A stretch of DNA of 64,000 nt, taken from Mesorhizobium amorphae (GTDB lineage: Bacteria > Pseudomonadota > Alphaproteobacteria > Rhizobiales > Rhizobiaceae). The DNA is taken from NCBI RefSeq assembly GCF_014843845.1, contig NZ_JHQS01000024.1:124001-188000 (forward strand). The letters are read 5' to 3'. The translations under genes and the position numbers were made by a program. Below the pieces are notes generated by a model. The model was not told the DNA's origin. It did no database searches and was given only the letters and a program-made list of their open reading frames with translations. Shown one piece after another: positions 39,713-51,262 of this stretch (its first letter is position 1; each line of letters opens with the position of its first letter).

Positions 39713-40816
39713 TCAAGGTATAAATATCAGAAATACAAAGGTAAAAAATACGACGATATGGACCATGCCGGTCAGGAATGTCGTTCTTTCGTTGCTAAAG
39801 CTTACGCCGCATATGAAAAGCGCCAAAATCAAAAGCACTGCGTCAGCCTCCGGGAGCCCCAGGGTCAACCCTCTTCCCGTCAGCAGGCTGGCGGCCGCGA
39901 CCGCCGGTATTGTCAAACCAATCGTCGCGCAGGCCGAACCCATCGCAACATTCAAGCCGCGCTGCAGCTCATTGTTGAGTGAAGCACGGATCGCCGAAAT
40001 GGCCTCCGGCAGCAAAACCAGCCCCGCGATCATTGCCCCCACAATGCTGTCGGCCTGGGTCACCTGATAGGCAACGAGCGCATCTTCGACACTTGCGGCG
40101 ACCTGCTCGGCGAGCATGACAATTCCGATCAGCCCGATCACCAGCAACAGAGCGCTGGCGGAGATGCTTTCGTGAGGGGCAGTTCGCACCGAAGCGTCGT
40201 GTGCTTGTCCCTCGATGAAGTCGTCCCGGTGCCGCACGGTCTGCGCGAACACGAAGCTTGCATAGAGCAGCACGGAAAGTACGCTCACAAAACCAAGCTG
40301 AGCCGCTGAAAATGTGCCGGGATCCGTGGTTCGCGTGTAGGTCGGCAGAATAAGCGTCATGACGGTCAGCGCGACCAGGACCGCCAGATATGCGCTGGTC
40401 CCTTGCCGGACAATCGCCTGCTTGCGATGACGCCAGCCGCCAAGCGTGAGACACATGCCGACAACGCCGGTAGACGTAATCATCACCGTCGAGAAAACGG
40501 ACTCGCGCGCCAGCGTAGGGTTGTTCTCTCCATGCAGCATCATGGAAACGATGATCGACACTTCGATTGCCGTCACGGCAAAAGTCAGCACCAACGTGCC
40601 GTAGGGCTCCCCCACACGATGGGCCACTGCCTCGGCGTGGTCGAGCACCACGAAAATGGTGGTGAACATGATCGCACTCGAAAGCGCTCCGACAAATATC
40701 CTGACGCTCAGCGAACCTTCGTCTACCGACAGCCCGCTGGCTCTGACTGCGACAGCCATCGCCAGGGCGGCCAAGGGCATCGCATGAGAAGTCACCGATC
40801 GTGCGAAACCACGCAT
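39713..40816 (-). CDS. chaA: Ca2+/H+ (or Na+,K+/H+) antiporter of the ChaA/CAX type
   Basis: A 367-residue membrane protein with about ten to eleven helices. The conserved repeats include GEPYGTLVLTFAVTAIEVSII in the N-terminal half and a matching acidic segment LVLLPEAISAIRASLNNELQRG in the C-terminal half, with the Glu residues typical of cation/H+ exchangers. Size matches E. coli ChaA. The transported ion cannot be settled here. It converges on the ATP-grasp gene. Confidence 0.87.
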   Translation of the reverse strand: MRGFARSVTSHAMPLAALAMAVAVRASGLSVDEGSLSVRIFVGALSSAIMFTTIFVVLDHAEAVAHRVGEPYGTLVLTFAVTAIEVSIIVSMMLHGENNPTLARESVFSTVMITSTGVVGMCLTLGGWRHRKQAIVRQGTSAYLAVLVALTVMTLILPTYTRTTDPGTFSAAQLGFVSVLSVLLYASFVFAQTVRHRDDFIEGQAHDASVRTAPHESISASALLLVIGLIGIVMLAEQVAASVEDALVAYQVTQADSIVGAMIAGLVLLPEAISAIRASLNNELQRGLNVAMGSACATIGLTIPAVAAASLLTGRGLTLGLPEADAVLLILALFICGVSFSNERTTFLTGMVHIVVFFTFVFLIFIP

Positions 40817-40872
40817 TCAAGCCTTGTGCGTTTCTGCCGAACCCCGCGGAATCCTAACCGGCATTCGACTCC

Positions 40873-42639
<1,767 letters not shown>

Positions 42640-42730
42640 CGCCGTCTCCTCCCGGGATGGTCGAGCCTATCAGCCTAGCGGGGTGGTGGAAATCCCGTCG
42701 ATGGTACGGAAGCAGGGCATCGCGCCGCCG

Positions 42731-43429
42731 CTAACCGACTACCGCTTTCATCTTCGCGGCGATGTTGCGCAATAGCGCCTCATCCGCCGCCGCGCGCTTC
42801 TTCCTCGACGCGACAAGGCAAGCCTGAGACCGCAGGACAACGCCATCGGTCAGCACCTTGAGGTGGTTGGCGCGTAGCGTCGAGCCGGTGGTGGTGATGT
42901 CGACGATGACATCGGCCGATCCGGCCGCCGGCGCGCCTTCGGTGGCGCCGAGGCTCTCGACGATGCGATAGACCTGGATGCCGTGCTTTTGCGAAAAGAA
43001 CTGCTGCGTCAGCCGCCAGTATTTGGTGGCGATGCGCAGCCGCCTGCCGTGGCGCTGGCGAAAATCGGCGGCGACGTCGTCGAGATCGGCCATGGTGTCG
43101 ACATCGAGCCAGATGTCGGGCACCGCCACCACGACATCGGCATTGCCGAAGCCGAGGCGGGCGACGATTTCGGCACGCGCCTCCCAGTCGGCAAGACTCT
43201 CGCGCAACAGATCCTCGCCGGTGATGCCGAGGTCGACCGAGCCCTGCCCGATCTCGCCGGCAATTTCCGATGCCGACAGGAAGGCCACCTCGATGCTGTC
43301 CATGCCTTCGATGCGGGCACGATATTTGCGCTCGTCACCCGGCAGGCTGACGGCAAGCCCGGCCTTGGCCAAGACTTCCAGCGCCTGCTCCTTCAGCCGG
43401 CCTTTCGACGGCAGCGCCAGCGTAATCAT
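42731..43429 (-). CDS. hisG: ATP phosphoribosyltransferase, short form
   Basis: A 232-residue enzyme of the short (HisG-S) type that lacks the regulatory C-terminal domain and needs His[21 protein letters not shown] is the family start, [11 protein letters not shown] and [17 protein letters not shown] are the PRPP-binding segments. It catalyses the first step of histidine synthesis. Its start overlaps hisZ by 4 nt (43426-43429), so the two subunits are translated together. Confidence 0.97.
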   Translation of the reverse strand: MITLALPSKGRLKEQALEVLAKAGLAVSLPGDERKYRARIEGMDSIEVAFLSASEIAGEIGQGSVDLGITGEDLLRESLADWEARAEIVARLGFGNADVVVAVPDIWLDVDTMADLDDVAADFRQRHGRRLRIATKYWRLTQQFFSQKHGIQVYRIVESLGATEGAPAAGSADVIVDITTTGSTLRANHLKVLTDGVVLRSQACLVASRKKRAAADEALLRNIAAKMKAVVG

Positions 43430-44547
43430 GACGCCGTCTCCCGCAGCGCCTCGATGCGGTCGAGCCAGACCGAGAAGCCGACGCCAGGGATCGGCGTCTT
43501 GGCGCCGAGCAGCGTCAGCAGCCGGTCATAGCGGCCGCCGCCGGCCAGCGGTCGCTCGCCATTTTCCACCGCGATCTCGAAGACGAGGCCGGTGTAATAA
43601 TCGAGCGGGCGGCCGAAGGCGGCGTCGTAGTGAATGTTTGCAGCCGGCAGGCCATGCGCCTCGATTGCCTTGGCGCGGGCGGCGAAATTGTCCAGCGCCG
43701 CCCCCAGTGACAGGCCGGCACTTGCCGCGAAGCTCTCGAGCGCCTGGGCCGCACTGTCAAGCGGCACGTCGATCGCCAGAAATGTCTTCAGCGCCGAGAA
43801 CGCTTCGTTGGAGAGCCGCACGCTGCGCAACTCGGCCTTCTCGATCAGGCGGCGCGCGATATCGGACGGCGAGCGCCCAGCCGACGCCGACAGGCCGGTT
43901 TCCTCCATGCCGCCGGCAATGTGCGCGGAAAGCCCGTCCAGATCGCCATCCAGGACAAGAGCCGCGACCGGGCCGGAGAGTTGGCTGTTGCGCGTTGGGT
44001 TGGCGAGGTCGGCCAATGCCGCCTCCAGCATCGCCGCTGAGCCAAAGGCGCGGGCAAGGCGCATGCGCCAGCCGCGCGGCAGGCCGAGTGCGGCGAGCAC
44101 CGCCTCGAAAATGGTCTGGTCGCCGAGCGTGACGTTCAGCGCTTTGCCGGGCAGAGCCAGCGACAGCAGCGCATGCGCATCGGCCAGCGAGCGGGCGTCG
44201 GCATGCGGCGTGTCGCGGTCGCCGAGATCCTCGATGCCGGCCTGGAAGAACTCATTGCCGCCCTCGCGGCGCTGGCGAAACACCTCGCCGAGATAGGAAT
44301 AACGGCGCGGCGTGCCGGCCTGGCTGGCGATATGGTCGAGGCAGACGGGAATGGTGAATTCCGGCCTGAGACACAGCGTCTTGCCGGTCTCGCTCTCGGT
44401 GAGAAAAATGCGGCGGCGCAGATCCTCGCCGGCCATGTCGAGGAACGGATCGGCCGGCTGCAGCACCGCGACCTCGACCGCATGCGTGCCGCGCGCGGCG
44501 AAGAGGTTGGCGATGTCGGCTGCAATGGCGGGGTAGCGGGAGGTCAT
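43426..44547 (-). CDS. hisZ: ATP phosphoribosyltransferase regulatory subunit
   Basis: A 373-residue HisRS-like paralogue without tRNA-synthetase function, which binds HisG-S and confers histidine feedback. It has the class II core with [20 protein letters not shown] and the motif 2-like [21 protein letters not shown], but lacks the full HisRS anticodon domain. It is in a cluster hisS-hisZ-hisG on the minus strand. A large palindromic repeat lies between it and hisS. Confidence 0.95.
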   Translation of the reverse strand: MTSRYPAIAADIANLFAARGTHAVEVAVLQPADPFLDMAGEDLRRRIFLTESETGKTLCLRPEFTIPVCLDHIASQAGTPRRYSYLGEVFRQRREGGNEFFQAGIEDLGDRDTPHADARSLADAHALLSLALPGKALNVTLGDQTIFEAVLAALGLPRGWRMRLARAFGSAAMLEAALADLANPTRNSQLSGPVAALVLDGDLDGLSAHIAGGMEETGLSASAGRSPSDIARRLIEKAELRSVRLSNEAFSALKTFLAIDVPLDSAAQALESFAASAGLSLGAALDNFAARAKAIEAHGLPAANIHYDAAFGRPLDYYTGLVFEIAVENGERPLAGGGRYDRLLTLLGAKTPIPGVGFSVWLDRIEALRETAS

Positions 44548-44568
44548 GGATAGGTTGAGCGCGAGGCG

Positions 44569-44733
44569 CCCCCCTCTGGCCTGCCGGCCATCTCCCCCTC
44601 AAGGGGGGAGATCGGCGGCTTGCGGCTCAGCGCCTCTCCTTCAGCGCTGGAGATTGGCGAAAGCATGCGCAGCATCCAATCTCCCCCCTTGAGGGGGAGA
44701 TGGCCGGCAGGCCAGAGGGGGGTGCTCAAGCGC
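44569..44733. repeat. Long inverted-repeat element, copy A (between hisS and hisZ)
   Basis: Outer arms of about 46 bp (44569-44612 and 44679-44724) are near-perfect inverted repeats. Each arm starts or ends with a run such as CCCCCCTCTGGCCTGCCGGC and contains a small inner palindrome around TTGAG/CTCAA. A 66-bp spacer carries GATTGGCGAAA. The whole is related to copy B at 52.6 kb in arms and spacer. It lies in the 178-nt gap between hisS and hisZ. It looks like a dispersed non-coding (MITE-like) element. Confidence 0.8.
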
Positions 44734-46231
44734 CACCCTTCGCACGATCGGCCGCCTGCGCCGCCAGGATCTTCCTGACCTCGCCAACCAGCTCGCCTTC
44801 CGCCACCGTCACCTGCGCCGGCCGTGCCGCGCGCCATTCGGCGTTGTCGGATATCGAGGCCGACATGCGCGCGCCTTCGATCAAATCCTTGATCTGCACC
44901 TCGCCTTTGGCGCGCTCGTCGCCGCCCTGGATGATGGCGACCGGGCTGCCGCGGCGGTCGGCATATTTCAACTGCGCCTTCATGCCGGCCCCGCCGAGAT
45001 ACATCTCCGAGCGTATGCCGGCGGCGCGCAGGTCAGCGACCATCTTCTGGTAGCGGCCGAGGCTTTCGGTGTCCTTGTCCATCACCAGCACGACGACCGG
45101 CGCGATCACATCCGACATGTCGAGCTTGCCGAGGTTCTTCAGCGCCGTCATCAGCCGGGAGACGCCGATGGAAAAGCCTGTCGCCGGCACTGGCTCGCCA
45201 CGGAAACGCGAGACCAGCCCGTCATAGCGGCCGCCACCGCCGACCGAGCCGAAGCGCACGATCTGGCCGTCCTCGTTGGGGATCTCGGCGAGCAGTTCGG
45301 CTTCAAAGACCGGGCCGGTGTAATATTCCAGGCCGCGGACGACGGAGCGGTCCATGGCAATGCGATCTTCGCCGTACCCCGCTGCCCTGACCAAGGCTTC
45401 AATCGTCGAGAGTTCGCTGACGCCTTCCTGGTAGATCGCGTTACCACTGACGTTGGAATCCTGGCGGGCCTGTTCATTCTTCGCTGTTGCAAGAAGAACG
45501 GCCTCGGCTTGCACGTCATTCAGTCCGGCGCCCTTGGCGAAGTCGCCCTCACCTTCCTTGCCCCCGTCCCAGCGCCCGGGCCCAAGCAGAAGTTTCACGC
45601 CCTCCGGCCCGAGCTTGTCCAGCTTGTCGATCGCCCGCAGCACCGTCAGCCGACGCCCGGCATTCTCGTCGCCGCCAAGGCCGATCGCCTCCAGCACGCC
45701 GTCCAGAACCTTGCGGTTGTTGACGCGGATGACGTAGTCGCCGCGCTTGATGCCCAGCGCTTCCATCACGTCGGCCATCATCGTCGCCATCTCGGCATCC
45801 GCCGCGACGCCCGGCGTGCCAATCGTATCGGCGTCGAACTGCATGAACTGTCGGAAGCGGCCGGGGCCGGGCTTTTCGTTGCGGAACACCCAGCCGGAGC
45901 GATAGCTGCGATAGGGCTTCGGCAGCTTTTCATAATTTTCGGCGACGAAACGCGCCGTCGGCGCGGTCAGGTCGTAGCGCAGCGACAGCCATTGCTCGTC
46001 GTCGTCCTGGAAGGAGAACACACCTTCGTTCGGGCGATCCTGGTCGGGCAGGAATTTTCCCAGCGCATCGGTGTATTCGATCAGCGGCTGGTCGACAGGC
46101 TCGAAACCATAAAGCTCATAGACCGAGCGGATCGTCGCCATCATCTTCTCGACGGCGCGGATATCGTCGGCGCTGCGGTCGGCAAAGCCACGCGGCAGCC
46201 GCGCTTTCGTCTTTTCCGATTTGTCGGCCAT
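44726..46231 (-). CDS. hisS: Histidyl-tRNA synthetase
   Basis: A 501-residue class II synthetase. I take the ATG at 46231 ([16 protein letters not shown]); an open frame reaching 46579 is unlikely. Motif 1-3 stretches are visible: [35 protein letters not shown], and the ATP-binding [20 protein letters not shown] with the His-A signature [14 protein letters not shown]. The anticodon domain follows. It is longer than E. coli HisS, as in other alphaproteobacteria. It is upstream of hisZ-hisG. Confidence 0.96.
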   Translation of the reverse strand: MADKSEKTKARLPRGFADRSADDIRAVEKMMATIRSVYELYGFEPVDQPLIEYTDALGKFLPDQDRPNEGVFSFQDDDEQWLSLRYDLTAPTARFVAENYEKLPKPYRSYRSGWVFRNEKPGPGRFRQFMQFDADTIGTPGVAADAEMATMMADVMEALGIKRGDYVIRVNNRKVLDGVLEAIGLGGDENAGRRLTVLRAIDKLDKLGPEGVKLLLGPGRWDGGKEGEGDFAKGAGLNDVQAEAVLLATAKNEQARQDSNVSGNAIYQEGVSELSTIEALVRAAGYGEDRIAMDRSVVRGLEYYTGPVFEAELLAEIPNEDGQIVRFGSVGGGGRYDGLVSRFRGEPVPATGFSIGVSRLMTALKNLGKLDMSDVIAPVVVLVMDKDTESLGRYQKMVADLRAAGIRSEMYLGGAGMKAQLKYADRRGSPVAIIQGGDERAKGEVQIKDLIEGARMSASISDNAEWRAARPAQVTVAEGELVGEVRKILAAQAADRAKGGA

Positions 46232-46442
46232 GGGATGGATACTCGGTGTTTCGTGGCGTTGCGCGGCAGGAAATTTCCTATTTCCGCGGCGCGCGTGTCC
46301 TAACCGATGCAGCCCGGAGCGGCAAGGGTTTGCGCCTTTGCTGAAACAAACTGCGCCAAAAGGAAACAATTCCGCCATGGGTGCGGCATCGTGCCGACAC
46401 AATCGGAGCCGATAAGCACGCCGAAACAAAGGGTTCGGGGCC

Positions 46443-46694
46443 ATGACCACGGCAGGGAAATTCGACATCGAACACGGCGTCCACGAACTGCCGGCGCGGC
46501 TGCGGCCGGCGGGCAGCAATGCAGCCGTGACGACAAGCCAGATGGCAGGTCCGTTCGAGATCAGTGCCGACGAGCGCAAGGGCTCGACGGTCCGCGATGC
46601 GCTGATGACCGGCCTGCTGGTGATCTATCCGGCCTTCGCCGCGCTGGCTGCGATCGTCGCCGGCCTGTTCCTGACCGGCGCCAGCGGAACCTGA
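46443..46694 (+). CDS. Small membrane protein of unknown function
   Basis: An 83-residue protein: a soluble, slightly acidic N-terminal part ([20 protein letters not shown]) and one membrane helix at about 54-76 ([21 protein letters not shown]). GGGG lies 2-6 nt before the ATG. It is divergent from hisS and converges on tag. No family is recognised; the clear anchor and a plausible ribosome site support a real gene. Confidence 0.55.
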   Translation: MTTAGKFDIEHGVHELPARLRPAGSNAAVTTSQMAGPFEISADERKGSTVRDALMTGLLVIYPAFAALAAIVAGLFLTGASGT

Positions 46695-46701
46695 TTGCTG
46701 C

Positions 46702-47343
46702 TCATTTCGGGCGCTTGAATTTCTTCCGCTCCGCTTCGACCTCCTTGCGGCAGACGCAGCCTTCGAGATGGTCGTTGACCAGGCCCATCGCCTGCATGAA
46801 GGCGTAGACGGTGGTCGGGCCGACGAAGCTCCAGCCGCGCTTTTTCAATTCCTTTGAAATCCGCACCGAAACCGCCGTCGTCGGATTGGCGCGAAGATGG
46901 GCGAGGTCGACGATCTCGGGCCGCTCGTCCGGGCCCGGTTCGAATTTCCAGAACCAGGCGGCGAGCGAGCCGAATTCGTCGGCCATTTCGCGGGCGCGCT
47001 TGGCGTTGTTGATGGTCGAGACGATCTTGCCGCGATGGCGGATGATGCCGGCATTGCCGAGCAGGCGCTCGACATCCTTGTCGGTGAAGGCCGCAACCTT
47101 GTCGAACTCGAAATTGGCAAAAGCCTCGCGGAAATTCTCGCGCTTGCGCAGGATGGTCAGCCAGGACAGGCCCGACTGAAACCCTTCGAGGCAGATTTTT
47201 TCGAACAGCCTGCGGTCGTCGGCCACCGGCCGGCCCCATTCATGGTCGTGATAGTGCAGATAGTCGGGCAGGTTGCCGTGCCAGAAGCAGCGCGAGATGC
47301 CATCGGGCCCGGCGAGCAGGCCGGTATCTTCGTTTGCAATCAC
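46702..47343 (-). CDS. tag: DNA-3-methyladenine glycosylase I
   Basis: A 213-residue enzyme of the Tag family. Family segments: CFWHGNLPDYLHYHDHEWGRP (N-terminal His/Cys near the zinc site), FEKICLEGFQSGLSWLTIL with the helix-hairpin-helix start, and the late HLEGCVCR with the second pair of zinc ligands. It removes 3-methyladenine from alkylated DNA and leaves an abasic site. Length and motifs are complete. Confidence 0.95.
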   Translation of the reverse strand: MIANEDTGLLAGPDGISRCFWHGNLPDYLHYHDHEWGRPVADDRRLFEKICLEGFQSGLSWLTILRKRENFREAFANFEFDKVAAFTDKDVERLLGNAGIIRHRGKIVSTINNAKRAREMADEFGSLAAWFWKFEPGPDERPEIVDLAHLRANPTTAVSVRISKELKKRGWSFVGPTTVYAFMQAMGLVNDHLEGCVCRKEVEAERKKFKRPK

Positions 47344-47549
47344 AAGAAATCCATTTGTTAATGCGTCTTTGCGCTGATTTTACCGCGGCTTTACCAGATT
47401 CCTGAACTGGCCGGTAACCACACCAAAAGGTTTACTGACAAAGCGGCATTTTACGCATTCCGATTCATGTTTCGGTTGCCGCTTCGCGCCAAGGTCCTGG
47501 GAACCGGGGGCACTTTCCCCCGCGTGTCAGACGATCAAGGTGCGTTCCG

Positions 47550-48293
47550 ATGAAGATGTTTTTGCGTTCCGTGCTCGGCGCCGCGGCCCTTCTTGCCGCC
47601 GGCGTCACGTCCTCTTATGCGGATGACCGCTATGCCGACCGGCCGCCGGTGATGGTGAGCCCCGACCTTTCGGCGCCCTGGGTGTTGCAGCTTGGCCGCG
47701 CCCCGGGCATCGTGCGGCAGAACCGGCAGGTCGCGCAGCAGCCGCGCATGCGCTACGCACAGCCGGCACAACCCGACCAGGTGCGCACAGCAGCCGTGCA
47801 GGCGCCGGCCAAGCGCTTGGTGAAGAGGCCGCAGATCAACCCGATCTACCTGCCGCAGGAAGTCGCCTATGACGGGCCGCAGAAGCCGGGCACGATCGTC
47901 ATCGATACGACGCAGAATTTCCTCTATCTGGTCGAGAAGAACGGCAAGGCGCGGCGCTATGGCGTCGGCACCGGCAAACCCGGCTTCGAATGGTCGGGCA
48001 CGCACAAGATCACCAACAAGCGCGTCTGGCCGGACTGGCGTCCGCCGGCGGTGATGATCAAGCGCGAGGCCGCCAAGGGCCGCTATCTGCCGACCTATCT
48101 CGCCGGTGGCGAAGAAAACCCGCTCGGCGCGCGCGCGCTCTATCTCGGCACGACGGAATACCGCATCCACGGCACCAATCAGCCATGGACGATCGGCGGC
48201 GCGGTGTCGTCGGGCTGCATCCGCATGCGCAACGAGGACGTGGTTGACCTCTACGAGCGGGTGAACGTCGGAACGACGGTGGTGGTGATATAG
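47550..48293 (+). CDS. L,D-transpeptidase (YkuD domain), second copy
   Basis: A 247-residue exported protein: signal peptide to about residue 24 (SSYA), a proline/glutamine-rich linker, and a YkuD domain from about residue 110. The catalytic pattern is IHGTNQPWTIG ... SSGCIRMRNEDV with active Cys and Arg. AAGG precedes the ATG by about 9 nt. It is related to the enzyme at 5077-5790, but that one lies in the envelope regulon and this one is alone. It remodels peptidoglycan. Confidence 0.92.
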   Translation: MKMFLRSVLGAAALLAAGVTSSYADDRYADRPPVMVSPDLSAPWVLQLGRAPGIVRQNRQVAQQPRMRYAQPAQPDQVRTAAVQAPAKRLVKRPQINPIYLPQEVAYDGPQKPGTIVIDTTQNFLYLVEKNGKARRYGVGTGKPGFEWSGTHKITNKRVWPDWRPPAVMIKREAAKGRYLPTYLAGGEENPLGARALYLGTTEYRIHGTNQPWTIGGAVSSGCIRMRNEDVVDLYERVNVGTTVVVI

Positions 48294-48383
48294 TGACTGC
48301 GAATCAGCCGGTTAGGCAGCGCTGAGTCGTTTTTGGCGTGGGCTGTTGCCCTCAAGCCATAGCGCGCTTTTGCGAGACGTGCT

Positions 48384-48479
48384 TAGACTGGCAAAGAGTA
48401 AACGGGGGACGGGCCGTGTGGGGATGCGGCCAGTCACGAAAGGGCAGTACGGGAAACCGCGCTGCCCTTTCGTTTTTTG
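48384..48479 (+). ncRNA. Candidate structured small RNA with intrinsic terminator
   Basis: The 307-bp gap between the transpeptidase gene and folD holds a compact structured stretch. GACTGGC (48386-48392) pairs perfectly with GCCAGTC (48429-48435). Just 1 nt later CGAAAGGGCAG (48437-48447) pairs perfectly with CTGCCCTTTCG (48462-48472), followed by six Ts (48473-48478): a textbook Rho-independent terminator. ACGGGCCGT inside the first loop is self-complementary. The domain plus terminator fits a roughly 95-nt small RNA or a leader element for folD. I recognise no Rfam family. A clear promoter is not visible. Confidence 0.45.
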
Positions 48480-48600
48480 TGCGACAGGTCGCCCCGGAGG
48501 CAGGGCGTTTCATTTTCGGGGGCTGATTTGCCGGCCGTGCTCTGCTATTGCAGTGCACAATTCGCCGAGCCAAGATCCCCCGCTCCAAAAGGTCCCAGCC

Positions 48601-49521
48601 ATGTCCCGCCCCGATGACAGCCGCTATCTCAAGGGTGGCCCGGTTGCCCAGCGTATCATCGCCGCCGTGCGCGAGGATGCGGCGGTCGCGAGAGCTGAAG
48701 GTTTCCCGCCCAAGCTGGTGTCGATCACCGTCGGCGACACCGCGGCGGTCGACGTCTATGTGCGCAACCAGCGCGCCAAGGCGGAGCTCGCCGGCATCGG
48801 CTTCGAGGAACGGCGCTTTGCCGCCAACATCAGCGCCGGTGAGCTGGAAGCAGCGATCCATGGCCTGAACGCCGATCCTAGAGTCACCGGCATCATCATC
48901 CAGCGGCCGGTGCCGGCGCATATCCCGATCAAGACGCTGCAGGCCGCGGTGCATCCGCTCAAGGACGTCGAGGGCATGCATCCGGCCTCGATCGGCAACA
49001 TCGTCTACAACCAGCTCGATCTGGCGCCCTGCACGGCAGCGGCCTCGGTCGAATTGCTCAAGGAAACCGGCCTCGACCTCAAGGGGCTCGAAGTGGTCAT
49101 CGTCGGGCACTCCGAGATCGTCGGCAAGCCGATCGCCTTCCTGTTGATGAGCGAAGGCGCGACGGTGACGGTCTGCCATCACATGACACGCTCGGTGGCG
49201 GCGCATGCGCGGCGCGCCGATGCGCTGTTCGTCGCCGTCGGCAAGCCGCGGCTGATCAAGGCCGATATGGTCAAGCCGGGTGCGGCCGTCATCGACATCG
49301 GCATCAATTCGGAGATCGGACCCGACGGGCAAAACCGCATCGTCGGCGACGTCGACACCGACAGCGTCAAGGACGTGGCGTCATGGATCACGCCGGTGCC
49401 GGGCGGCGTCGGCCCGATCACCGTCGCGATCCTGCTGCGCAACACGATGGTGGCGCTCAACCGCCAGCGCGCGCTCTACAACGCGACTTACGGCGTGGCG
49501 GACAAGCTCGCGGCGGAATAG
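48601..49521 (+). CDS. folD: Bifunctional methylene-tetrahydrofolate dehydrogenase/cyclohydrolase
   Basis: A 306-residue enzyme, normal length, starting MSRPDDSRYLKGGPVAQRI. Catalytic segments include VGDTAAVDVYVRNQRAKA with the key Tyr/Lys region, IIQRPVPAHIP, and the NADP-binding VIVGHSEIVGKPIAFLLM. It interconverts 5,10-methylene- and 10-formyl-tetrahydrofolate. It starts 122 nt after the candidate terminator, so it probably has its own promoter or is controlled by that leader. Confidence 0.96.
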   Translation: MSRPDDSRYLKGGPVAQRIIAAVREDAAVARAEGFPPKLVSITVGDTAAVDVYVRNQRAKAELAGIGFEERRFAANISAGELEAAIHGLNADPRVTGIIIQRPVPAHIPIKTLQAAVHPLKDVEGMHPASIGNIVYNQLDLAPCTAAASVELLKETGLDLKGLEVVIVGHSEIVGKPIAFLLMSEGATVTVCHHMTRSVAAHARRADALFVAVGKPRLIKADMVKPGAAVIDIGINSEIGPDGQNRIVGDVDTDSVKDVASWITPVPGGVGPITVAILLRNTMVALNRQRALYNATYGVADKLAAE

Positions 49522-49540
49522 ACCCGCAATCGAGCAGCCG

Positions 49541-50866
49541 TCACTCGGCAGCGACAAGCCTTTCCTCGGAAACGCCTTCCGGCCGCGGCCCGCCATAGGC
49601 CCAGTCGAGCAGTTTTATCGTGTGCACCACCGGCAGCTTCGCGGCCGACGCGATCTGGGTGATGCAGCCGATGTTGCCGGTGGCGACGATTTGCGCACCC
49701 GTCGCCTCGATGTTCCTCACCTTGCGGTCGCGCAGCTTGGCCGAGATCTCGGATTGCAGGATGTTGTAGGTGCCGGCCGAGCCGCAGCACAGATGCCCCT
49801 CGCGTGGCTCGCGCACGACGAAGCCGGCTTTGGTGAGCAGTTCCTTCGGTTGGCGGGTGATCTTCTGGCCGTGCTGCATCGAGCAGGCGGAGTGATAAGC
49901 GACGATCGTGCCGGGCTTACGGACCGGTTCGGGCAGGTCGAGGCTTGCCAGATATTCGGTGATGTCCTTGGCCAGCGCCGAGACGCGTTCCGCCTTCTCC
50001 GCATAGGCCGAGTCGAGGCGCAGCATGAAGCCGTAATCCTTGATGGTGGTGCCGCAGCCCGATGCAGTGATGATGATGGCATCGAGCCCGCCGTTCTCGA
50101 TGGCGCGCGTCCAGGCGTCGACGTTCTGTCTCGCCGAGGCGAGCGCTGCTGGTTCCCGCCCCATGTGATGGACCAGCGCGCCGCAGCAGCCCTCACCCTC
50201 CGGCACCACCACCTCGACTCCCAGCCGCGTCAGCAGCGCGATCGTCGTGTCGTTGATGGCGGGATCGAGCACCGACTGTGCGCAGCCGGTGAGGATGGCG
50301 ACGCGACCCTTTTTTGTCCCCTGCCCGGCATGGATGCCCGGAGATGCCATCGGCGACGCCGTGGGGATCGAGACCGGAGCGAGCTTGAGCATGGCACCGA
50401 GCGGCTTCAGCGCCGGGATCTTTTCGAACAGGCCGACAAAGGGTTTTCCCAGCTTCGCCAGTCTCAGCGCGGCGCGAAAGCGCGCGGGATAGGGCAGCAC
50501 GAAGGCCAGCATGGCGCGCGTCAGGCGATCGAGCAGCGGGCGTCTGTAGGTCTCCTGGATATGGGCGCGGGCGTGGTCGACCAGATGCATGTAGTTGACG
50601 CCCGACGGGCAGGTGGTCATGCAGGCTAGGCAGGACAGGCAGCGGTCGATATGGGTGACGATCTGCTTGTCGGCCGGACGACCGTTCTCCAGCATGTCCT
50701 TGATCAGGTAGATCCGCCCGCGCGGCGAATCCAGTTCGTTGCCCAGCGTCACATAGGTCGGGCAGGTAGCGGTGCAGAAGCCGCAATGCACGCATTTGCG
50801 CAGGATCTTCTCCGATTCCGCGACATGCGGATCGGCAAGCTGGGCAGCTGAGAAATTGGTCTGCAC
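49541..50866 (-). CDS. glcF: Glycolate oxidase iron-sulfur subunit
   Basis: A 441-residue protein with two 4Fe-4S motifs in the N-terminus, [14 protein letters not shown] and [14 protein letters not shown], and C-terminal CCG-type domains ([12 protein letters not shown] and GHLCCGSAG). It passes electrons from the GlcD/GlcE flavin subunits to the membrane quinone pool. It lies last in the glcD-glcE-DUF4870-glcF run, 9 nt after the DUF4870 gene. Confidence 0.95.
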   Translation of the reverse strand: MQTNFSAAQLADPHVAESEKILRKCVHCGFCTATCPTYVTLGNELDSPRGRIYLIKDMLENGRPADKQIVTHIDRCLSCLACMTTCPSGVNYMHLVDHARAHIQETYRRPLLDRLTRAMLAFVLPYPARFRAALRLAKLGKPFVGLFEKIPALKPLGAMLKLAPVSIPTASPMASPGIHAGQGTKKGRVAILTGCAQSVLDPAINDTTIALLTRLGVEVVVPEGEGCCGALVHHMGREPAALASARQNVDAWTRAIENGGLDAIIITASGCGTTIKDYGFMLRLDSAYAEKAERVSALAKDITEYLASLDLPEPVRKPGTIVAYHSACSMQHGQKITRQPKELLTKAGFVVREPREGHLCCGSAGTYNILQSEISAKLRDRKVRNIEATGAQIVATGNIGCITQIASAAKLPVVHTIKLLDWAYGGPRPEGVSEERLVAAE

Positions 50867-50875
50867 GCAAAAATC

Positions 50876-51262
50876 CTATTGTCCGAGGAGCCAGCTTTCC
50901 GGGTTCTTGACCGGCTCGCCGCGCTGCAGCGCCTGGATGCCCAGAATGCAGCGGGCGATGAACCAGACGGCGACCGCGAACATCAGCAGGAGGCCGATCA
51001 CCAAGAAGATCAGCACCGCCGAGATCAGCGCGTAGAGCAGGCCGATCCAGAAGGTGCGGATCAGGAATGTATAGTGGCTCTCGACAAAGCCGCCGGCCTT
51101 GTCGCGGTTGATGTAGGCCAGCACGATGCCGACAAGGCCGGTGATACCGATGACGAGGCCGGCGAGATAGAGGATATAGATGACCAAGGCGTTGGTCGCG
51201 CCCGGCTCCAGCCAGCGGTCGGTCTGGCGCGGCGTGTTCTGGCCTGGATTGGTGTTGCTCAT
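50876..51262 (-). CDS. DUF4870-type membrane protein inside the glc operon
   Basis: A 128-residue protein with a short polar N-terminus, three to four membrane helices (about residues 25-48, 68-90 and 90-112) and a conserved-looking tail GIQALQRGEPVKNPESWL. It matches DUF4870-like proteins, of unknown function. Its start overlaps the glcE stop by 4 nt and glcF starts 9 nt after it, so it is translated as part of the glycolate oxidase operon. It may anchor or assist the complex (inference). Confidence 0.8.
   Translation of the reverse strand: MSNTNPGQNTPRQTDRWLEPGATNALVIYILYLAGLVIGITGLVGIVLAYINRDKAGGFVESHYTFLIRTFWIGLLYALISAVLIFLVIGLLLMFAVAVWFIARCILGIQALQRGEPVKNPESWLLGQ

Noticed and set aside
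46232..46579. N-terminal extension of hisS
   Set aside because: The upstream sequence is not HisRS-like, and [16 protein letters not shown] matches the usual start.
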